64,000 nucleotides of DNA. Source: Antarcticimicrobium sp. GTDB lineage: Bacteria > Pseudomonadota > Alphaproteobacteria > Rhodobacterales > Rhodobacteraceae. Of this stretch, positions 55,366-64,000 are shown piece by piece. The notes below the pieces were generated by a model. It saw nothing but the letters and a program-made list of their open reading frames with translations. It was not told the DNA's origin and ran no database searches. The DNA is taken from assembly GCF_029212575.1 (NCBI RefSeq), contig NZ_JARGPK010000056.1, forward strand, positions 1 to 64,000, written 5' to 3'. Position 1 is the stretch's first letter. Each line of letters opens with the position of its first letter. The translations under genes were made by a program, and so were the position numbers.

Positions 55366-56573
55366 GCCGCGCCTTTTTGGTGGTGATGGATTCGGTGGGC
55401 ATCGGCGGCGCGCCGGACGCGGGCCGCTTTTTCAATGGCGACCGGCCCGACACCGGGGCCAATACCTTGGCGCACATCGCCCGCGCCTGCGCCGCCGGAC
55501 AGGCGGAGGAGGGCCGCAGCGGGCCGCTGCGCCTGCCCAACCTCGACGCGCTCGGGCTGGGGGCGGCGGTTCAACTGGCCTCGGGCGCGGTGGCACCGGG
55601 GCTGGGGGCGCGGCCCGTCGGCCTCTGGGGGGCGGCGAGTGAGGTCTCATCGGGCAAGGACACCCCCTCGGGCCATTGGGAACTGGCCGGGGTGCCGGTG
55701 CCTTGGGACTGGCACTATTTCCCGGATACCGATCCCGCCTTTCCCGAGGATCTGACGCGCGCGGTGGCGCGGGCCGCCGGAACCGATGGCATCCTTGGCA
55801 ATTGCCACGCCTCGGGCACCGAGATTACTGCCCGGCTGGGGGCGGACCATCTGCGGACCGGCTGGCCGATCTGCTACACTTCCGCCGACAGCGTGTTCCA
55901 GATCGCCGCGCATGAGGAGGGGTTCGGGCTGGACCGGCTGCTGAAACTCTGCCGCGACATCGCGCCCATGCTGCACGCGATGAAGGTGGGCCGGGTGATC
56001 GCGCGCCCCTTTGTCGGCACGCCCGGGACCGGGTTCACCCGCACCACCAACCGCCGCGACTATGCCATCGCGCCGCCCGCGCCGGTGCTGACCGACTGGG
56101 TGCAGGCCGCCGGGGGGCGCGTGCACGCGGTGGGCAAGATCGGCGACATCTTCTCGATGCAGGGGATCGACGACGTGGTGAAGGGCAGTGATGCCAAGCT
56201 GATGAAGGATCTGGGCGACCTGGTCGATAGCGCCGAGGAGGGCAGCCTGACCTTCGCCAATTTCGTCGAGTTCGACAGCCTCTACGGCCACCGCCGCGAC
56301 ATCGCCGGATACGCTCGGGCGCTGGAGTGGTTCGATGCGGCGCTCGGCCCGATCCTCGCCCGCCTGCGGGAGGGCGATCTGATGATCCTGACCGCCGATC
56401 ACGGCAACGATCCCAGTTGGAGCGGCACCGATCACACCCGCGAACGTGTGCCGGTGCTGGCCGCCGGGCGCGGCGCGGGCGCGGTGGGGCAGCTGGGCTT
56501 CACCGACGTCGCGGCCTCCATCGCCGATCACCTGGGGCTGGCCGAGCGCGGGCCGGGCCGCAGCTTTCTCTGA
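55362..56573 (+). CDS. deoB: phosphopentomutase
   Basis: 403 residues, an alkaline-phosphatase-superfamily metalloenzyme. It converts (deoxy)ribose-1-phosphate to the 5-phosphate. Metal ligands are in [15 protein letters not shown] at the N-terminus and [21 protein letters not shown] near the C-terminus. The phosphothreonine region is [13 protein letters not shown]. Its start overlaps the deoA stop, and its product would feed central metabolism through a deoC not seen here. Confidence 0.96.
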   Translation: MSRAFLVVMDSVGIGGAPDAGRFFNGDRPDTGANTLAHIARACAAGQAEEGRSGPLRLPNLDALGLGAAVQLASGAVAPGLGARPVGLWGAASEVSSGKDTPSGHWELAGVPVPWDWHYFPDTDPAFPEDLTRAVARAAGTDGILGNCHASGTEITARLGADHLRTGWPICYTSADSVFQIAAHEEGFGLDRLLKLCRDIAPMLHAMKVGRVIARPFVGTPGTGFTRTTNRRDYAIAPPAPVLTDWVQAAGGRVHAVGKIGDIFSMQGIDDVVKGSDAKLMKDLGDLVDSAEEGSLTFANFVEFDSLYGHRRDIAGYARALEWFDAALGPILARLREGDLMILTADHGNDPSWSGTDHTRERVPVLAAGRGAGAVGQLGFTDVAASIADHLGLAERGPGRSFL

Positions 56574-56679
56574 GCCGCGAAATTCCGCCCCGAACAGTCG
56601 CCCGGCGCCTGGTTGCGGGTTGCGGCGGCGGGCCGGGCGGGCCTAATAGGGGATACGCCGCACAACCGGGAGTGAGAGC

Positions 56680-57312
56680 ATGTCCGAGCATCTGACCGTC
56701 GTCGATCATCCGCTGGTCCAGCACAAGCTGACACTGATGCGCGACAAGGGGGCCTCCTCGGCCGAGTTCCGGCAGTTGCTGCACGAGATCACACTGCTGC
56801 TGGCCTATGAGATCACCCGCGAGATGCCGATGACCACGCGCGCCATCGAAACCCCGATGGAAGAGATGGACGCGCCGATCCTTGCGGGCAAGAAACTGGC
56901 GCTGGTCTCGATCCTGCGGGCGGGCAACGGCATGCTCGACGGGGTGCTGGAACTGGTCCCCTCGGCGCGGGTCGGATTCGTCGGGCTGTACCGCGACGAG
57001 GAAACCCTGAAGCCGGTGCAGTATTACTTCAAGGTGCCCGAGGGGCTGAACAACCGCCTGGTGATCGTGGTCGATCCGATGCTGGCCACCGGCAACAGCT
57101 CGGCCGCCGCCATCGACCTGCTGAAACAGGCCGGTGCGACCGATATTCGCTTTCTGTGCCTGCTGGCCGCGCCCGAGGGCGTGGAGCGGATGAAAGAGGC
57201 ACACCCGGACGTGCCGATCGTCACCGCGTCGATCGACCGCGAGCTGAACAGCAAGGGGTATATCCTGCCGGGACTGGGCGATGCCGGGGATCGGATGTTC
57301 GGCACCAAATAA
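56680..57312 (+). CDS. upp: uracil phosphoribosyltransferase
   Basis: 210 residues. It makes UMP from uracil and PRPP. The PRPP-binding loop is [18 protein letters not shown], and the uracil-binding C-terminus ends [17 protein letters not shown], both family hallmarks. It follows deoB by 106 bases, which include a GC-rich stretch, so it may share the transcript or have its own promoter. With cdd and deoA it completes a route from deoxycytidine to UMP. Confidence 0.97.
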   Translation: MSEHLTVVDHPLVQHKLTLMRDKGASSAEFRQLLHEITLLLAYEITREMPMTTRAIETPMEEMDAPILAGKKLALVSILRAGNGMLDGVLELVPSARVGFVGLYRDEETLKPVQYYFKVPEGLNNRLVIVVDPMLATGNSSAAAIDLLKQAGATDIRFLCLLAAPEGVERMKEAHPDVPIVTASIDRELNSKGYILPGLGDAGDRMFGTK

Positions 57313-57381
57313 GGCGCAACAGATGCCTTTACTGGGCGCGCGAATTGCGGCATCCTTCCGCCATATCTTGTGGGGGCAGGG

Positions 57382-58719
57382 ATGTATTTAACAAGGGTTA
57401 TTGCGCTTTCGATCATCGCTGCGGCGATTTCCGCGGTTTCGGCACCGGCGCAGAACCTGCGCAATGCCGCACCCCCGGCGGAATTTCCGCCGTCCTCCTA
57501 TACCGGCAAGCAATATGTCGACAGCCGTGGCTGCATTTACATCCGCGCCGGCATCGACGGCAACGTCACCTGGGTGCCGCGGGTCGGTCGCGACCGCAAG
57601 CAGGTCTGCGGCTTCAACCCCACCACAGTTGCCGGGGCCACGACCGCCCCGGCACCGGCTGCCAAGCCGGTCGAGATCACGGTTCCCGCCGCCGCGCAGC
57701 AGACCCGGCCGCTGCCGCCGGCAGTTGCCAACCCCGCGGCCCGGCCCGCGCCCGCGCCCACGCCCCGCGTCGCCACCGTGCCCGCCGCGCCGCAGGCGGC
57801 GCCTGTCATCGTGCGCCGCCCCGCACCTGCCCCGGCGCCTGTTCGCAAGCCCGCCGTCACCGCGCCGCGCCCGGCGCAGGTGATCGCGCCGCGCCGCGCC
57901 CCGGCGGCGACCGGCGGCCCCTGTTCCAACGCGTCGCCGTTCAGCCAGCGGTACATCAACCGCGCGCCCGACGTGCGCTGCGGCCCGCAGGCCGAGCCGC
58001 CGGTGACCTATGGCCGTGGCTGGGACCGGCAATCGGCACTCTCGCCGCGGGGCACGGCGACCATGCCCTATGTCTCGCCGCAAACCCGCGCGGTGCCGCG
58101 CCATGTCTACGACAACCGCCGCAACACCCGCAGCGTGTCGGTCCCCGAGGGCTACCGGCCAATCTGGAGCGACGATCGCCTCAACCCCTACCGGGCCGAG
58201 CGCCGATTGACCCCGGCGCAGTTGCGCGCGGGTTCGGCCCCGCCGGCGGGCTATCGCGCCGTCGCGCGCGCGGATAACCGGCTGAACCCGAATCGCGGAC
58301 CGCGCAGCGCGGCGGGCAATGCCCAGGCCGACCAGATCTGGACCCGGACCGTGCCGCGCACCCTGGTGCCGCTGCCCACCGACCGGCAGATCGTCACCGT
58401 GCCGCGCGAGGTCGCGAAATCCCCCGCCGAGGCGGAGCGCAAGACGCTCATCCGCCTGTCCACCCGATCGGCCCCGGTGAAAGCCAGCGCGCCGCGCCGC
58501 TACGTGCGTGTCGCCACCTTCGGCAGCGAGGCGCAGGCGCGGCAGGCGGCGCAGGCCATGGCGCGCGGCGGGCTGCCGATGCGGCTGGGCACCGTGCAGC
58601 GCGGCGGGGCAACCCAGCGTGTGGTTCTGGCCGGTCCCTTCACCAGCGCGGCACAGGCGCAGGACGCGCTGCAGCGGGTGCATGCCGCCGGCTACTCCGG
58701 CGCCACTCTGAACAACTGA
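57382..58719 (+). CDS. secreted or envelope SPOR-domain protein
   Basis: 445 residues from the ATG at 57382. An N-terminal hydrophobic stretch (YLTRVIALSIIAAAISAVSA) is a signal peptide. A short conserved domain follows (SSYTGKQYVDSRGCIYIRAG, residues about 35-80), then a long proline- and alanine-rich linker (about 85-180), a basic middle part, and a SPOR domain at the C-terminus (about 370-445, RRYVRVATFGSEAQARQAAQ). SPOR domains bind denuded peptidoglycan at division sites, so a septal envelope role is likely. The linker suits spanning the periplasm. Confidence 0.85.
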   Translation: MYLTRVIALSIIAAAISAVSAPAQNLRNAAPPAEFPPSSYTGKQYVDSRGCIYIRAGIDGNVTWVPRVGRDRKQVCGFNPTTVAGATTAPAPAAKPVEITVPAAAQQTRPLPPAVANPAARPAPAPTPRVATVPAAPQAAPVIVRRPAPAPAPVRKPAVTAPRPAQVIAPRRAPAATGGPCSNASPFSQRYINRAPDVRCGPQAEPPVTYGRGWDRQSALSPRGTATMPYVSPQTRAVPRHVYDNRRNTRSVSVPEGYRPIWSDDRLNPYRAERRLTPAQLRAGSAPPAGYRAVARADNRLNPNRGPRSAAGNAQADQIWTRTVPRTLVPLPTDRQIVTVPREVAKSPAEAERKTLIRLSTRSAPVKASAPRRYVRVATFGSEAQARQAAQAMARGGLPMRLGTVQRGGATQRVVLAGPFTSAAQAQDALQRVHAAGYSGATLNN

Positions 58720-58723
58720 CGCT

Positions 58724-59737
58724 TCAGCCGCCGCAGATTCCCTGCAACAGAACCCAGTCCCGATCCGGCAGGACCGGCGCCGGATCGCGGCCGGCCATCG
58801 GATCGGCCTCGATCAGGGTCAGCACGCTTTCCCCGGTGATGTCGCGCGCATAGGCATAGGGGGCCGCGGGCACCTCTGCCTGCGCGAAGGCGGCCAGAAT
58901 GATTGACGGGTCCAGCTCCGGGCGCGGCGCCACCAGCACCTGCTCCGCATAGCTGTCGAGCGCGCCCCGGGTCACATGACCGCTGGTCAGCAGCCGAAAT
59001 GTGGCGGCCGGGCCGCTGTGGTCGAGGAACTCGGCCAGCGGGTCCACGTCGCGCGCGCGGGCCAGTTCCACCACGATATACCCGGCGGCGACCGACGGGT
59101 CTTCGTGATCCTCGACCACGGATCGGTTCAGCAGGACGATGCCTCCGGGCAGGTTCAGAGCGGTCTTCACGCCGGTGCGCAGAACCACCAGCCGCCCGGC
59201 GCCGGTCCGCTGCGCCAGCGCGTCGAGCACCGGGCCGGTTTCGGGTGCTGCACAGGCGCGCCCGGCAACCCGCTCGATCCGGTCGAGCAGGGCGGCGCCG
59301 ATCTCCTGCCGCTTGATCTCGGGCACCACCTGCACCGTGTGGCGCAGCATCGCGCCTGGCAACCAGACCAGCAGCACCGTCAGCACCGCCGCCATACTGG
59401 CCCCCACGCCCAGCAGCCGCAGCCGCCCCGGGCGCGGGCGGGCGCGCGAAATGGCCGCGCGCAACCGCTCGATTGCCTCGATCATCGCGGTTTCGTCCTC
59501 GGCCAGTTCCAGCGTTTCGCCGGGGTCGCCGTCGGGGTGATAGATCGCGGGGAAATGGCCGGGGACCTTACGCTCGACCGCAGCCAGCGACCAATGCGCC
59601 AGCGCCCGGTCGTTCAGGTCGGTGATGGTCAGAGTCGCCTCGCCGATCGAGACGATGACCTCGCGTCTTTGCTCCTCGGGGGTGGGGCGCCACAGCCCGC
59701 TGGCTTCCAGCCGCTCGTATTCGCGCAGCGCCGTCAT
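58724..59737 (-). CDS. membrane protein resembling M48 metalloproteases but lacking the zinc motif
   Basis: 337 residues. The N-terminal 100 residues are cytoplasmic, with one membrane helix at about 108-128. The C-terminal part resembles an M48-type peptidase: KTALNLPGGIVLLNRSVVED matches the pre-HExxH strand of that family. Where HExxH should follow, the sequence reads AAGYIVVELARARD, so both zinc histidines are missing. It is probably a catalytically dead relative. It converges tail-to-tail with the SPOR gene, 4 bases apart. Confidence 0.72.
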   Translation of the reverse strand: MTALREYERLEASGLWRPTPEEQRREVIVSIGEATLTITDLNDRALAHWSLAAVERKVPGHFPAIYHPDGDPGETLELAEDETAMIEAIERLRAAISRARPRPGRLRLLGVGASMAAVLTVLLVWLPGAMLRHTVQVVPEIKRQEIGAALLDRIERVAGRACAAPETGPVLDALAQRTGAGRLVVLRTGVKTALNLPGGIVLLNRSVVEDHEDPSVAAGYIVVELARARDVDPLAEFLDHSGPAATFRLLTSGHVTRGALDSYAEQVLVAPRPELDPSIILAAFAQAEVPAAPYAYARDITGESVLTLIEADPMAGRDPAPVLPDRDWVLLQGICGG

Positions 59738-59844
59738 GTCGCCTGCATCCGCCGTGCCTCTGTTTTTCTTTTCAGATTAGCACGGCGGGGGCAGGGGCGG
59801 CAAACGGCTTCGCCGCCCGTGGTCCGGTCTGGGCAAGCCCTGGC

Positions 59845-60036
59845 TTATGCGGGCTTGAAGCCCAGCTTGGACATGATGGTCCCCGCCGGGCAGATCCCGG
59901 TAAAGGCCGACTGGAACAGGTTGGCGCCGACAAAGACGGTCAGCCAGACGAAATAGGGCGACACGTAATAGGTCAGCACCACCGACAGCAGGACCATGAA
60001 ACCGGCGAAGGCTGTAACAGCTTGATTGATCGTCAT
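59845..60036 (-). CDS. DUF2892 (YgaP-like) inner membrane protein
   Basis: 63 residues from the ATG at 60036, preceded by GGAG. Two membrane helices (about 8-26 and 29-47) are followed by CPAGTIMSKLGFKP, the tail characteristic of DUF2892. In other bacteria the domain is fused to rhodanese (YgaP) or found with sulfur-oxidising persulfide genes. A SqrR/BigR-type operator lies 46 bases upstream, which suggests sulfide or persulfide control. No sulfur gene is adjacent here. Confidence 0.87.
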   Translation of the reverse strand: MTINQAVTAFAGFMVLLSVVLTYYVSPYFVWLTVFVGANLFQSAFTGICPAGTIMSKLGFKPA

Positions 60037-60081
60037 CTTGGTAAACTCCATTGCACTGGCGGCGCGTTCCCGCACCATTGT

Positions 60082-60097
60082 ATTCAGATTTAGGAAT
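60082..60097. promoter_or_regulatory. ATTC-N8-GAAT operator (SqrR/BigR/YgaV type)
   Basis: ATTC at 60082-60085 and GAAT at 60094-60097 are separated by exactly 8 bases. This is the consensus reported for the persulfide-responsive ArsR-family repressors SqrR and BigR. It stands 46 bases upstream of the DUF2892 gene, a family known in their regulons. The match and context together make it a credible site. Confidence 0.6.
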
Positions 60098-60168
60098 GTA
60101 ACGTCAGTTTTGCAAGCCGGGTCCCGGCTATCCTGCCAAAATGCCGCGCTGGGTGGCCGACGCAGGAC

Positions 60169-60241
60169 GCCTCCGGCGGGAGTATTTCCGAACGAGAAGA
60201 AGGGCCGAGGGGCGCGCTCGCCTCCCCGGACCCGGCCCTTG
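60169..60241. repeat. Roseobacter-type intergenic repeat with adjoining hairpin
   Basis: GCCTCCGGCGGGAGTATTTC followed by GAGAAGAA (60169-60200) resembles a dispersed intergenic sequence I recall from many Rhodobacteraceae. Directly after it, AGGGCCG (60201-60207) pairs with CGGCCCT (60233-60239), with an inner GGGG/CCCC stem. The hairpin could end the acyl-CoA synthetase transcript, but lacks a T run. The 225 bases between the genes hold nothing else except the operator. Confidence 0.35.
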
Positions 60242-60261
60242 CGGGTGATCCGGCCCCGCGC

Positions 60262-61890
60262 CTAAAGCTCCCTGGCCAGCCGGCGCAGCTCGAACTTCTG
60301 GATCTTGCCGGTCGAGGTCTTGGGCAACTCCTGGAACACCACCTTCTTCGGCGTCTTGAACCCCGACAGCGACTGGCGGGTGAAGGCGATCAGCGCCGCC
60401 TCGTCCTCTGCCGCGCCCGGTTTCAGCTCGACGAAGGCGCAGGGCACCTCGCCCCATTTCTCGTCCGGCTTGGCCACCACGGCGGCAAGGTTCACGTCGG
60501 GATGCGCCATCAGCGCGTTCTCGACCTCGACCGAGCTGACGTTTTCGCCGCCCGAGATGATCACGTCCTTGGCCCGGTCGGTGATCTGGATATAGCCGTC
60601 GGGATGCTGCACAGCGATGTCGCCGGAATGGAAATAGCCGCCGGCAAAGGCCTCCTCGGTGGCCGACTGGTTCTTGTAATAGCCCTTCATCACCCCGTTG
60701 CCGCGCATCATGATCTCGCCCTGGGTCTCGCCGTCCATCGGGATCTGGCGCATCTGCGCGTCCATCACGGTGATATGCTCGAAAATCGGCATCGCCACCC
60801 CTTGGCGTGCCTTGATCGCGGCGCGGTCCTCGCCCTCCAGGTGGTCCCAATGCGGCCCCCAGGTGCATTCGGTGGCCGGGCCATAGACTTCGGTCAGCCC
60901 GTAGACCTGGGTGACGTGAAAGCCCATCGGTTCGATCTTGGCCAGCGTCGCCGGGGCGGGCGGGGCGCCGGCGGTGAAAACCTCGACCACATGGTCGAAG
61001 GCGCGCCGCTCCTCCTCCGGCGCGTTCACCAGCGCGTTCAGCACGATCGGCGCACCGCCGAAATGGGTCACCCCCTCGTCGGCGATGGCGTCATAGATCG
61101 CGGGCGCGGTGATGTCGCGGCAGCACACCAGCGTGCCGCCCAGCATCGGCATCATCCAGGTGTGGCACCAGCCGTTGCAGTGAAACAGCGGCACGATGGT
61201 CAGGTAGGTCGGCCGCAGCACCATGCGCCAGCTCAGGATCTGGCCCATCGCGTTCAGATAGGCGCCGCGGTGGTGATAGACCACGCCCTTGGGCCGCCCG
61301 GTGGTGCCCGAGGTATAGTTGAGCGCGATGCTCTCCCATTCGTCCTGCGGCATGATCCAGTCGAAATCATGCTCGGCGTTGGCCAGCAGCGTCTCGTACT
61401 CGGTGTGCCGCCCGGTCGCGGGATGGCCGGCGTGGGGGTCGGGCACCTCGATCAGGATCGGCCGGTGCCCCTCTATCTGCTCCAGCGCCGCCTCGGCCAG
61501 CGCGATGAACTGGCTGTCGGCCAGCACCACCCTGGCGCCGCCGTGATCGAGGATATAGCTGACCGTGCCGACGTCGAGCCGGGTGTTGACGGTGTTCAGC
61601 ACCGCGCCGCAGGCGGGCACGCCGAAATGCGCCTCGGCCTGGGCCGGAAGGTTGGGGATCAGCGTCGCCACCACATCGCCGGGCTGCACCCCCAGCCCGG
61701 CCAGCGCCGAGGCCAGCCGCGTCACCCGGTCGTAATATTCGGCATAGCTCTTGCGGTGGTTGGGACCATAGACCACCGCCAGCTCGTTGGCATAGACATG
61801 CGCCGCCCGCTTCAACGCCGACAACGGCGTGAGCGGCACGTAGTTCGCCGCCGTCTTGCCAAGCCCGGTTTCATCCGTCATCCACCCCAT
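60262..61890 (-). CDS. AMP-forming acyl-CoA synthetase (medium-chain / DmdB-like)
   Basis: 542 residues; the start at 61890 has GGAGG seven bases upstream. The adenylate motif is ALNYTSGTTGRPKGVVYHHRG. GLTEVYGP and the late ELPKTSTGKIQKFELRR (catalytic lysine) are intact. HHRGAYLNAMG and PLFHCNGWCHTW place it in the group that includes DmdB, the methylmercaptopropionate-CoA ligase of DMSP demethylation in Roseobacters, as well as general fatty acyl-CoA synthetases. No dmdA, dmdC or dmdD is adjacent, so DmdB remains one option. Confidence 0.88.
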   Translation of the reverse strand: MGWMTDETGLGKTAANYVPLTPLSALKRAAHVYANELAVVYGPNHRKSYAEYYDRVTRLASALAGLGVQPGDVVATLIPNLPAQAEAHFGVPACGAVLNTVNTRLDVGTVSYILDHGGARVVLADSQFIALAEAALEQIEGHRPILIEVPDPHAGHPATGRHTEYETLLANAEHDFDWIMPQDEWESIALNYTSGTTGRPKGVVYHHRGAYLNAMGQILSWRMVLRPTYLTIVPLFHCNGWCHTWMMPMLGGTLVCCRDITAPAIYDAIADEGVTHFGGAPIVLNALVNAPEEERRAFDHVVEVFTAGAPPAPATLAKIEPMGFHVTQVYGLTEVYGPATECTWGPHWDHLEGEDRAAIKARQGVAMPIFEHITVMDAQMRQIPMDGETQGEIMMRGNGVMKGYYKNQSATEEAFAGGYFHSGDIAVQHPDGYIQITDRAKDVIISGGENVSSVEVENALMAHPDVNLAAVVAKPDEKWGEVPCAFVELKPGAAEDEAALIAFTRQSLSGFKTPKKVVFQELPKTSTGKIQKFELRRLAREL

Positions 61891-61968
61891 GCGCGATCCT
61901 CCCCAAATGACGCAATGCTGTCGTTTTCAGACTGGATATTGCGCCGCCTGAGAGGCAATGAAAAGCCC

Positions 61969-62889
61969 ATGACGATGCCCGCGACCCTGCCGGATGAAAC
62001 CCGGCCCGTGACCGCCGCGCTGGTGATGATCTGCGCCATGGCGATCATCGGGGTGATCGACAACGTGATCGTGACCCTGGCGCAGGACATCGGGCTGTGG
62101 CAATTCCACCTGCTGCGCACGCTGATGGCGCTGCCGCTGGCGGCGGCGATGGCGGGCCTCGGGCTGGGGCGGTTGATGCCGCGGCGGCCGGGCCGGGTGG
62201 CGCTGCGCTCGGTGCTGGTGGCGTTGGCGATGCTGTTCTATTTCTCGGCGCTGGCGATCATGCCGATCGCCCAGGCGCTGGCCGGGCTGTTCACCTCGCC
62301 GATCTTCATCCTGCTGATCACCGCGCTGGGGATGGGTCAGCGCATCGGGCCCTGGCGTATCCTGGCCGTCGCGGTGGGGTTCTCGGGCATCCTTCTGGTG
62401 TTGCAGCCCGATCCGGGCAATTTCGACTGGTCGGTGCTGATCCCGGTGGCGGGCGGGCTGTTCTACGCGATGGGGGCGATCGCCACCCGCAGCCTTTGCG
62501 CCGGCGAAAGCACGGTGGCGCTGCTCACCGGTATGCTGATCGCGCTGGGGCTGATGGGGGCGGCGGGACTGGTCTGGCTGGCGCTGTTCCCGGTCGAAAC
62601 CCTGCCCGGCCCGGACGGGTTCGTGACCCGCGGCTGGGTCTGGCCGATGCAGCGCGCCCTGCCCTGGGTGGTGGTGCAGGCGGTGGGCTCGGTCGCCGGC
62701 GTGTTCCTGATCATCAAGGCCTATCAGCAGGGCGAGCCGTCTTACGTTTCGGTGTTCGAATACTCGGTGATGGTGTTCGGCCCGCTGTTCGCCTGGGTCG
62801 CCTTCGGGCAACCGGTGGGGCCATGGCAGGTGGCGGGCATTGCGCTGATTGCTGCCGCCGGGGCGATCATTGCGGTGCGGTCGAAATAG
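61969..62889 (+). CDS. EamA (DMT) family transporter
   Basis: 306 residues from the ATG at 61969, with ten membrane helices in two EamA repeats of five (about 16-148 and 158-303). The repeats are visible as LRTLMALPLAAAMAG and the second-half segment ending FEYSVMVFGPLFAWVAFGQP, a common DMT feature. Such proteins export amino acids or other metabolites. Substrate is unknown. It is divergent from the acyl-CoA synthetase gene, which leaves 78 bases for both promoters, and is followed 15 bases later by the sulfotransferase gene. Confidence 0.88.
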   Translation: MTMPATLPDETRPVTAALVMICAMAIIGVIDNVIVTLAQDIGLWQFHLLRTLMALPLAAAMAGLGLGRLMPRRPGRVALRSVLVALAMLFYFSALAIMPIAQALAGLFTSPIFILLITALGMGQRIGPWRILAVAVGFSGILLVLQPDPGNFDWSVLIPVAGGLFYAMGAIATRSLCAGESTVALLTGMLIALGLMGAAGLVWLALFPVETLPGPDGFVTRGWVWPMQRALPWVVVQAVGSVAGVFLIIKAYQQGEPSYVSVFEYSVMVFGPLFAWVAFGQPVGPWQVAGIALIAAAGAIIAVRSK

Positions 62890-62904
62890 ATTAGGCTCGG
62901 GCCC

Positions 62905-63552
62905 ATGATCCTCAGCCCCGGGCGCGGCTACGTTTTCATCCATATCCCCAAGACCGGCGGCACCGCCCTGGCGCTGGCGCTGGAGGCGCGCGCGATGAAG
63001 GATGACATCATGCTGGGCGACACGCCGAAAGCCCGCCGGCGCCGGCGGCGGGCGCAGGGTTCACCGGCGCGCGGGCGGCTGTGGAAACATTCGACCCGGG
63101 CCGATATCGAGGGGCTGGTGCCCGACACGGTGCTGGAGGGGCTGTTCGCCTTCACCCTGGTCCGCAACCCCTGGGACCGGGCGGTAAGCTATTATCACTG
63201 GCTGCGCGGGCAGGGGTTCGATCATCCCGCCGTTGACCTGTCCAAACGGCTGGACTTCAACGATTTCATCCTTCACCCGGAGACCCGGTCAGGGTTCCGC
63301 GATACCCCGGCGGCGGCCTACATGCGGCGCTCGGACGGGCGCGAACGCTGCGACGCCTATATTCGCATCGAACGGTTCGAGGAGGACGCCGAACCGCTGG
63401 TGGCGCATCTGGGGTTCCGGCTGGACCTGCCGCGCACCAACCGCTCCGACCGCCCCGAGGATTACCGCGCCGCCTATTCCACCCGCGCCGCCGAGGCGAT
63501 CGCCGAAGCCTGCGCCGAGGACATCGCGCGGTTCGGCTACCGGTTCGGTTGA
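62905..63552 (+). CDS. sulfotransferase family protein
   Basis: 215 residues. The 5'-phosphosulfate loop is FIHIPKTGGTALALAL, and the 3'-phosphate site is LVRNPWDRAVSYYHWLRG, both in order as in PAPS-dependent sulfotransferases (Sulfotransfer_2 type). A very basic insert (ARRRRRRAQGSPARGRLW) separates them at about 43-61, unusual for its density. The acceptor, a saccharide or other surface polymer, cannot be identified. It probably shares a transcript with the EamA gene. Confidence 0.87.
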   Translation: MILSPGRGYVFIHIPKTGGTALALALEARAMKDDIMLGDTPKARRRRRRAQGSPARGRLWKHSTRADIEGLVPDTVLEGLFAFTLVRNPWDRAVSYYHWLRGQGFDHPAVDLSKRLDFNDFILHPETRSGFRDTPAAAYMRRSDGRERCDAYIRIERFEEDAEPLVAHLGFRLDLPRTNRSDRPEDYRAAYSTRAAEAIAEACAEDIARFGYRFG

Positions 63553-63584
63553 AGCCGCCCACGCGCGCGCGCTCCCGGTCCCGC

Positions 63585-63656
63585 CTGTCATCCCGGGCCT
63601 GACCCGGGATCTGCCGGATGCCTCCACAGACTCCGGTCCGAGGGCCGGGGTGACAG
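63585..63656. repeat. two inverted copies of the alphaproteobacterial palindromic repeat
   Basis: One unit at 63585-63611 and a second in opposite orientation at 63629-63656 share the CTGTCAYCCCGG and CCGG-GTC halves with the unit at 32838. Their facing arrangement forms a composite like a BIME. They separate the sulfotransferase gene from the next gene. The 286 bases from 63553 to 63838 hold nothing else recognisable. Confidence 0.6.
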
Positions 63657-63838
63657 CGCCGGGCGGGGGCGCCTGCCGGCACCAATTCAAGGCGCGCGGG
63701 CCGCATCTTGTCCGGGTGCGAAACAATGCCACGACCTTTCCTTTTTTCCGGCCCAAGGCTGGCACCCCGCCGGTGTCACCTGGCGGACAGGAAACGACCG
63801 GCGCCAATTGCGCGCCCGCCCCGGGGAAGGCCGAAGAC

Positions 63839-64000
63839 ATGCTGCGACTGCTCAAGGAACTCATCAGTCCCGACTCCGCGCCGGATGACCGCGAGAACGC
63901 ACCGGAGGGGATGCTGATCACCGGCCGGGCCGGACTGGTCGCGGGAACCCAGGTCGCCACCGAATCCGGCTGGCGCCCGGTGGAAACGCTGTGCACCGGC
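63839..64000 (+). CDS. Hint-domain protein, 3' part outside the window
   Basis: 54 codons are present, from an ATG with AAGG 8 bases upstream to the window edge. A short N-terminus (MLRLLKELISPDSAPDD) leads into GLVAGTQVATESGWRPVETLCTG, the start of a Hedgehog/intein (Hint) domain of the type common in Rhodobacteraceae. The C-x-x-G catalytic pattern of inteins is present only as the late CTG. Family members are large surface or secreted proteins of unclear function. The rest cannot be judged. Confidence 0.75.
   Translation, partial: MLRLLKELISPDSAPDDRENAPEGMLITGRAGLVAGTQVATESGWRPVETLCTG

Noticed and set aside
60502-61968. N-terminal extension of the EamA gene back through the acyl-CoA synthetase
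   Set aside because: The extension is antisense to a clear synthetase; the EamA repeats begin just after 61969.

Overview
The window is high-GC chromosomal DNA, almost certainly from an alphaproteobacterium of the Rhodobacteraceae (Roseobacter group). Grounds: the order pcm-like / tolC / DUF2497 (PopZ-like), Lrp-type regulators divergent from amino-acid catabolic genes (including putA), a PrpE-type propionyl-CoA ligase preceded by TTTGCAAA half-sites, a Hint-domain protein, and alphaproteobacterial palindromic intergenic repeats. This is inference from gene content; no 16S gene is present. Most of the window is ordinary core genome.

Layout. 1-2358: right end of an integrative element (two unknown genes, a tyrosine recombinase) abutting the 3' end of tRNA-Cys. 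2.6-11.5 kb: pcm-like, tolC, PopZ-like gene, cobQ, efp, ferric-reductase-like flavocytochrome, ygfZ and a glycosyltransferase. 11.6-12.6 kb: an atypical two-TM gene of lower GC. 12.7-25.2 kb: lipid ABC exporter with a coupled phosphatase, two aminotransferases, enoyl-CoA hydratase, valS, a ZntB-type transporter, and an Lrp regulator divergent from an ornithine-decarboxylase-like gene. 25.2-31 kb: orphan CoxL-type molybdenum hydroxylase overlapped by a DUF2235 hydrolase, a thioesterase, and the metF/metR divergon. 31-34 kb: CaCA exchanger, then a HEPN-like gene bracketed by two copies of the 3' end of the neighbouring oxidoreductase gene. 34-45.4 kb: small enzymes, tRNA-Leu, putR/putA, rhomboid, GFA protein, suhB, glyA and nadK. 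45.4-45.6 kb: a strongly structured candidate small RNA. 45.6-52.4 kb: amidase, CIA30-domain protein, prpE and maeB. 52.5-57.3 kb: VOC-cupin fusion, then the pyrimidine salvage set cdd-deoA-deoB-upp. 57.4-64 kb: SPOR protein, degenerate M48-like membrane protein, DUF2892 protein with a SqrR/BigR-type operator, acyl-CoA synthetase, EamA exporter, sulfotransferase, and a truncated Hint-domain gene at the edge.

How the genes work together. Propionate/acetyl-unit metabolism (prpE, maeB, acyl-CoA synthetase), one-carbon metabolism (metF, glyA) and proline, polyamine and nucleoside catabolism dominate. The least ordinary parts are the tRNA-Cys element, the HEPN-like gene between 41-bp duplicated gene ends, the candidate RNA after nadK, and several well-formed operators whose regulators lie outside the window.
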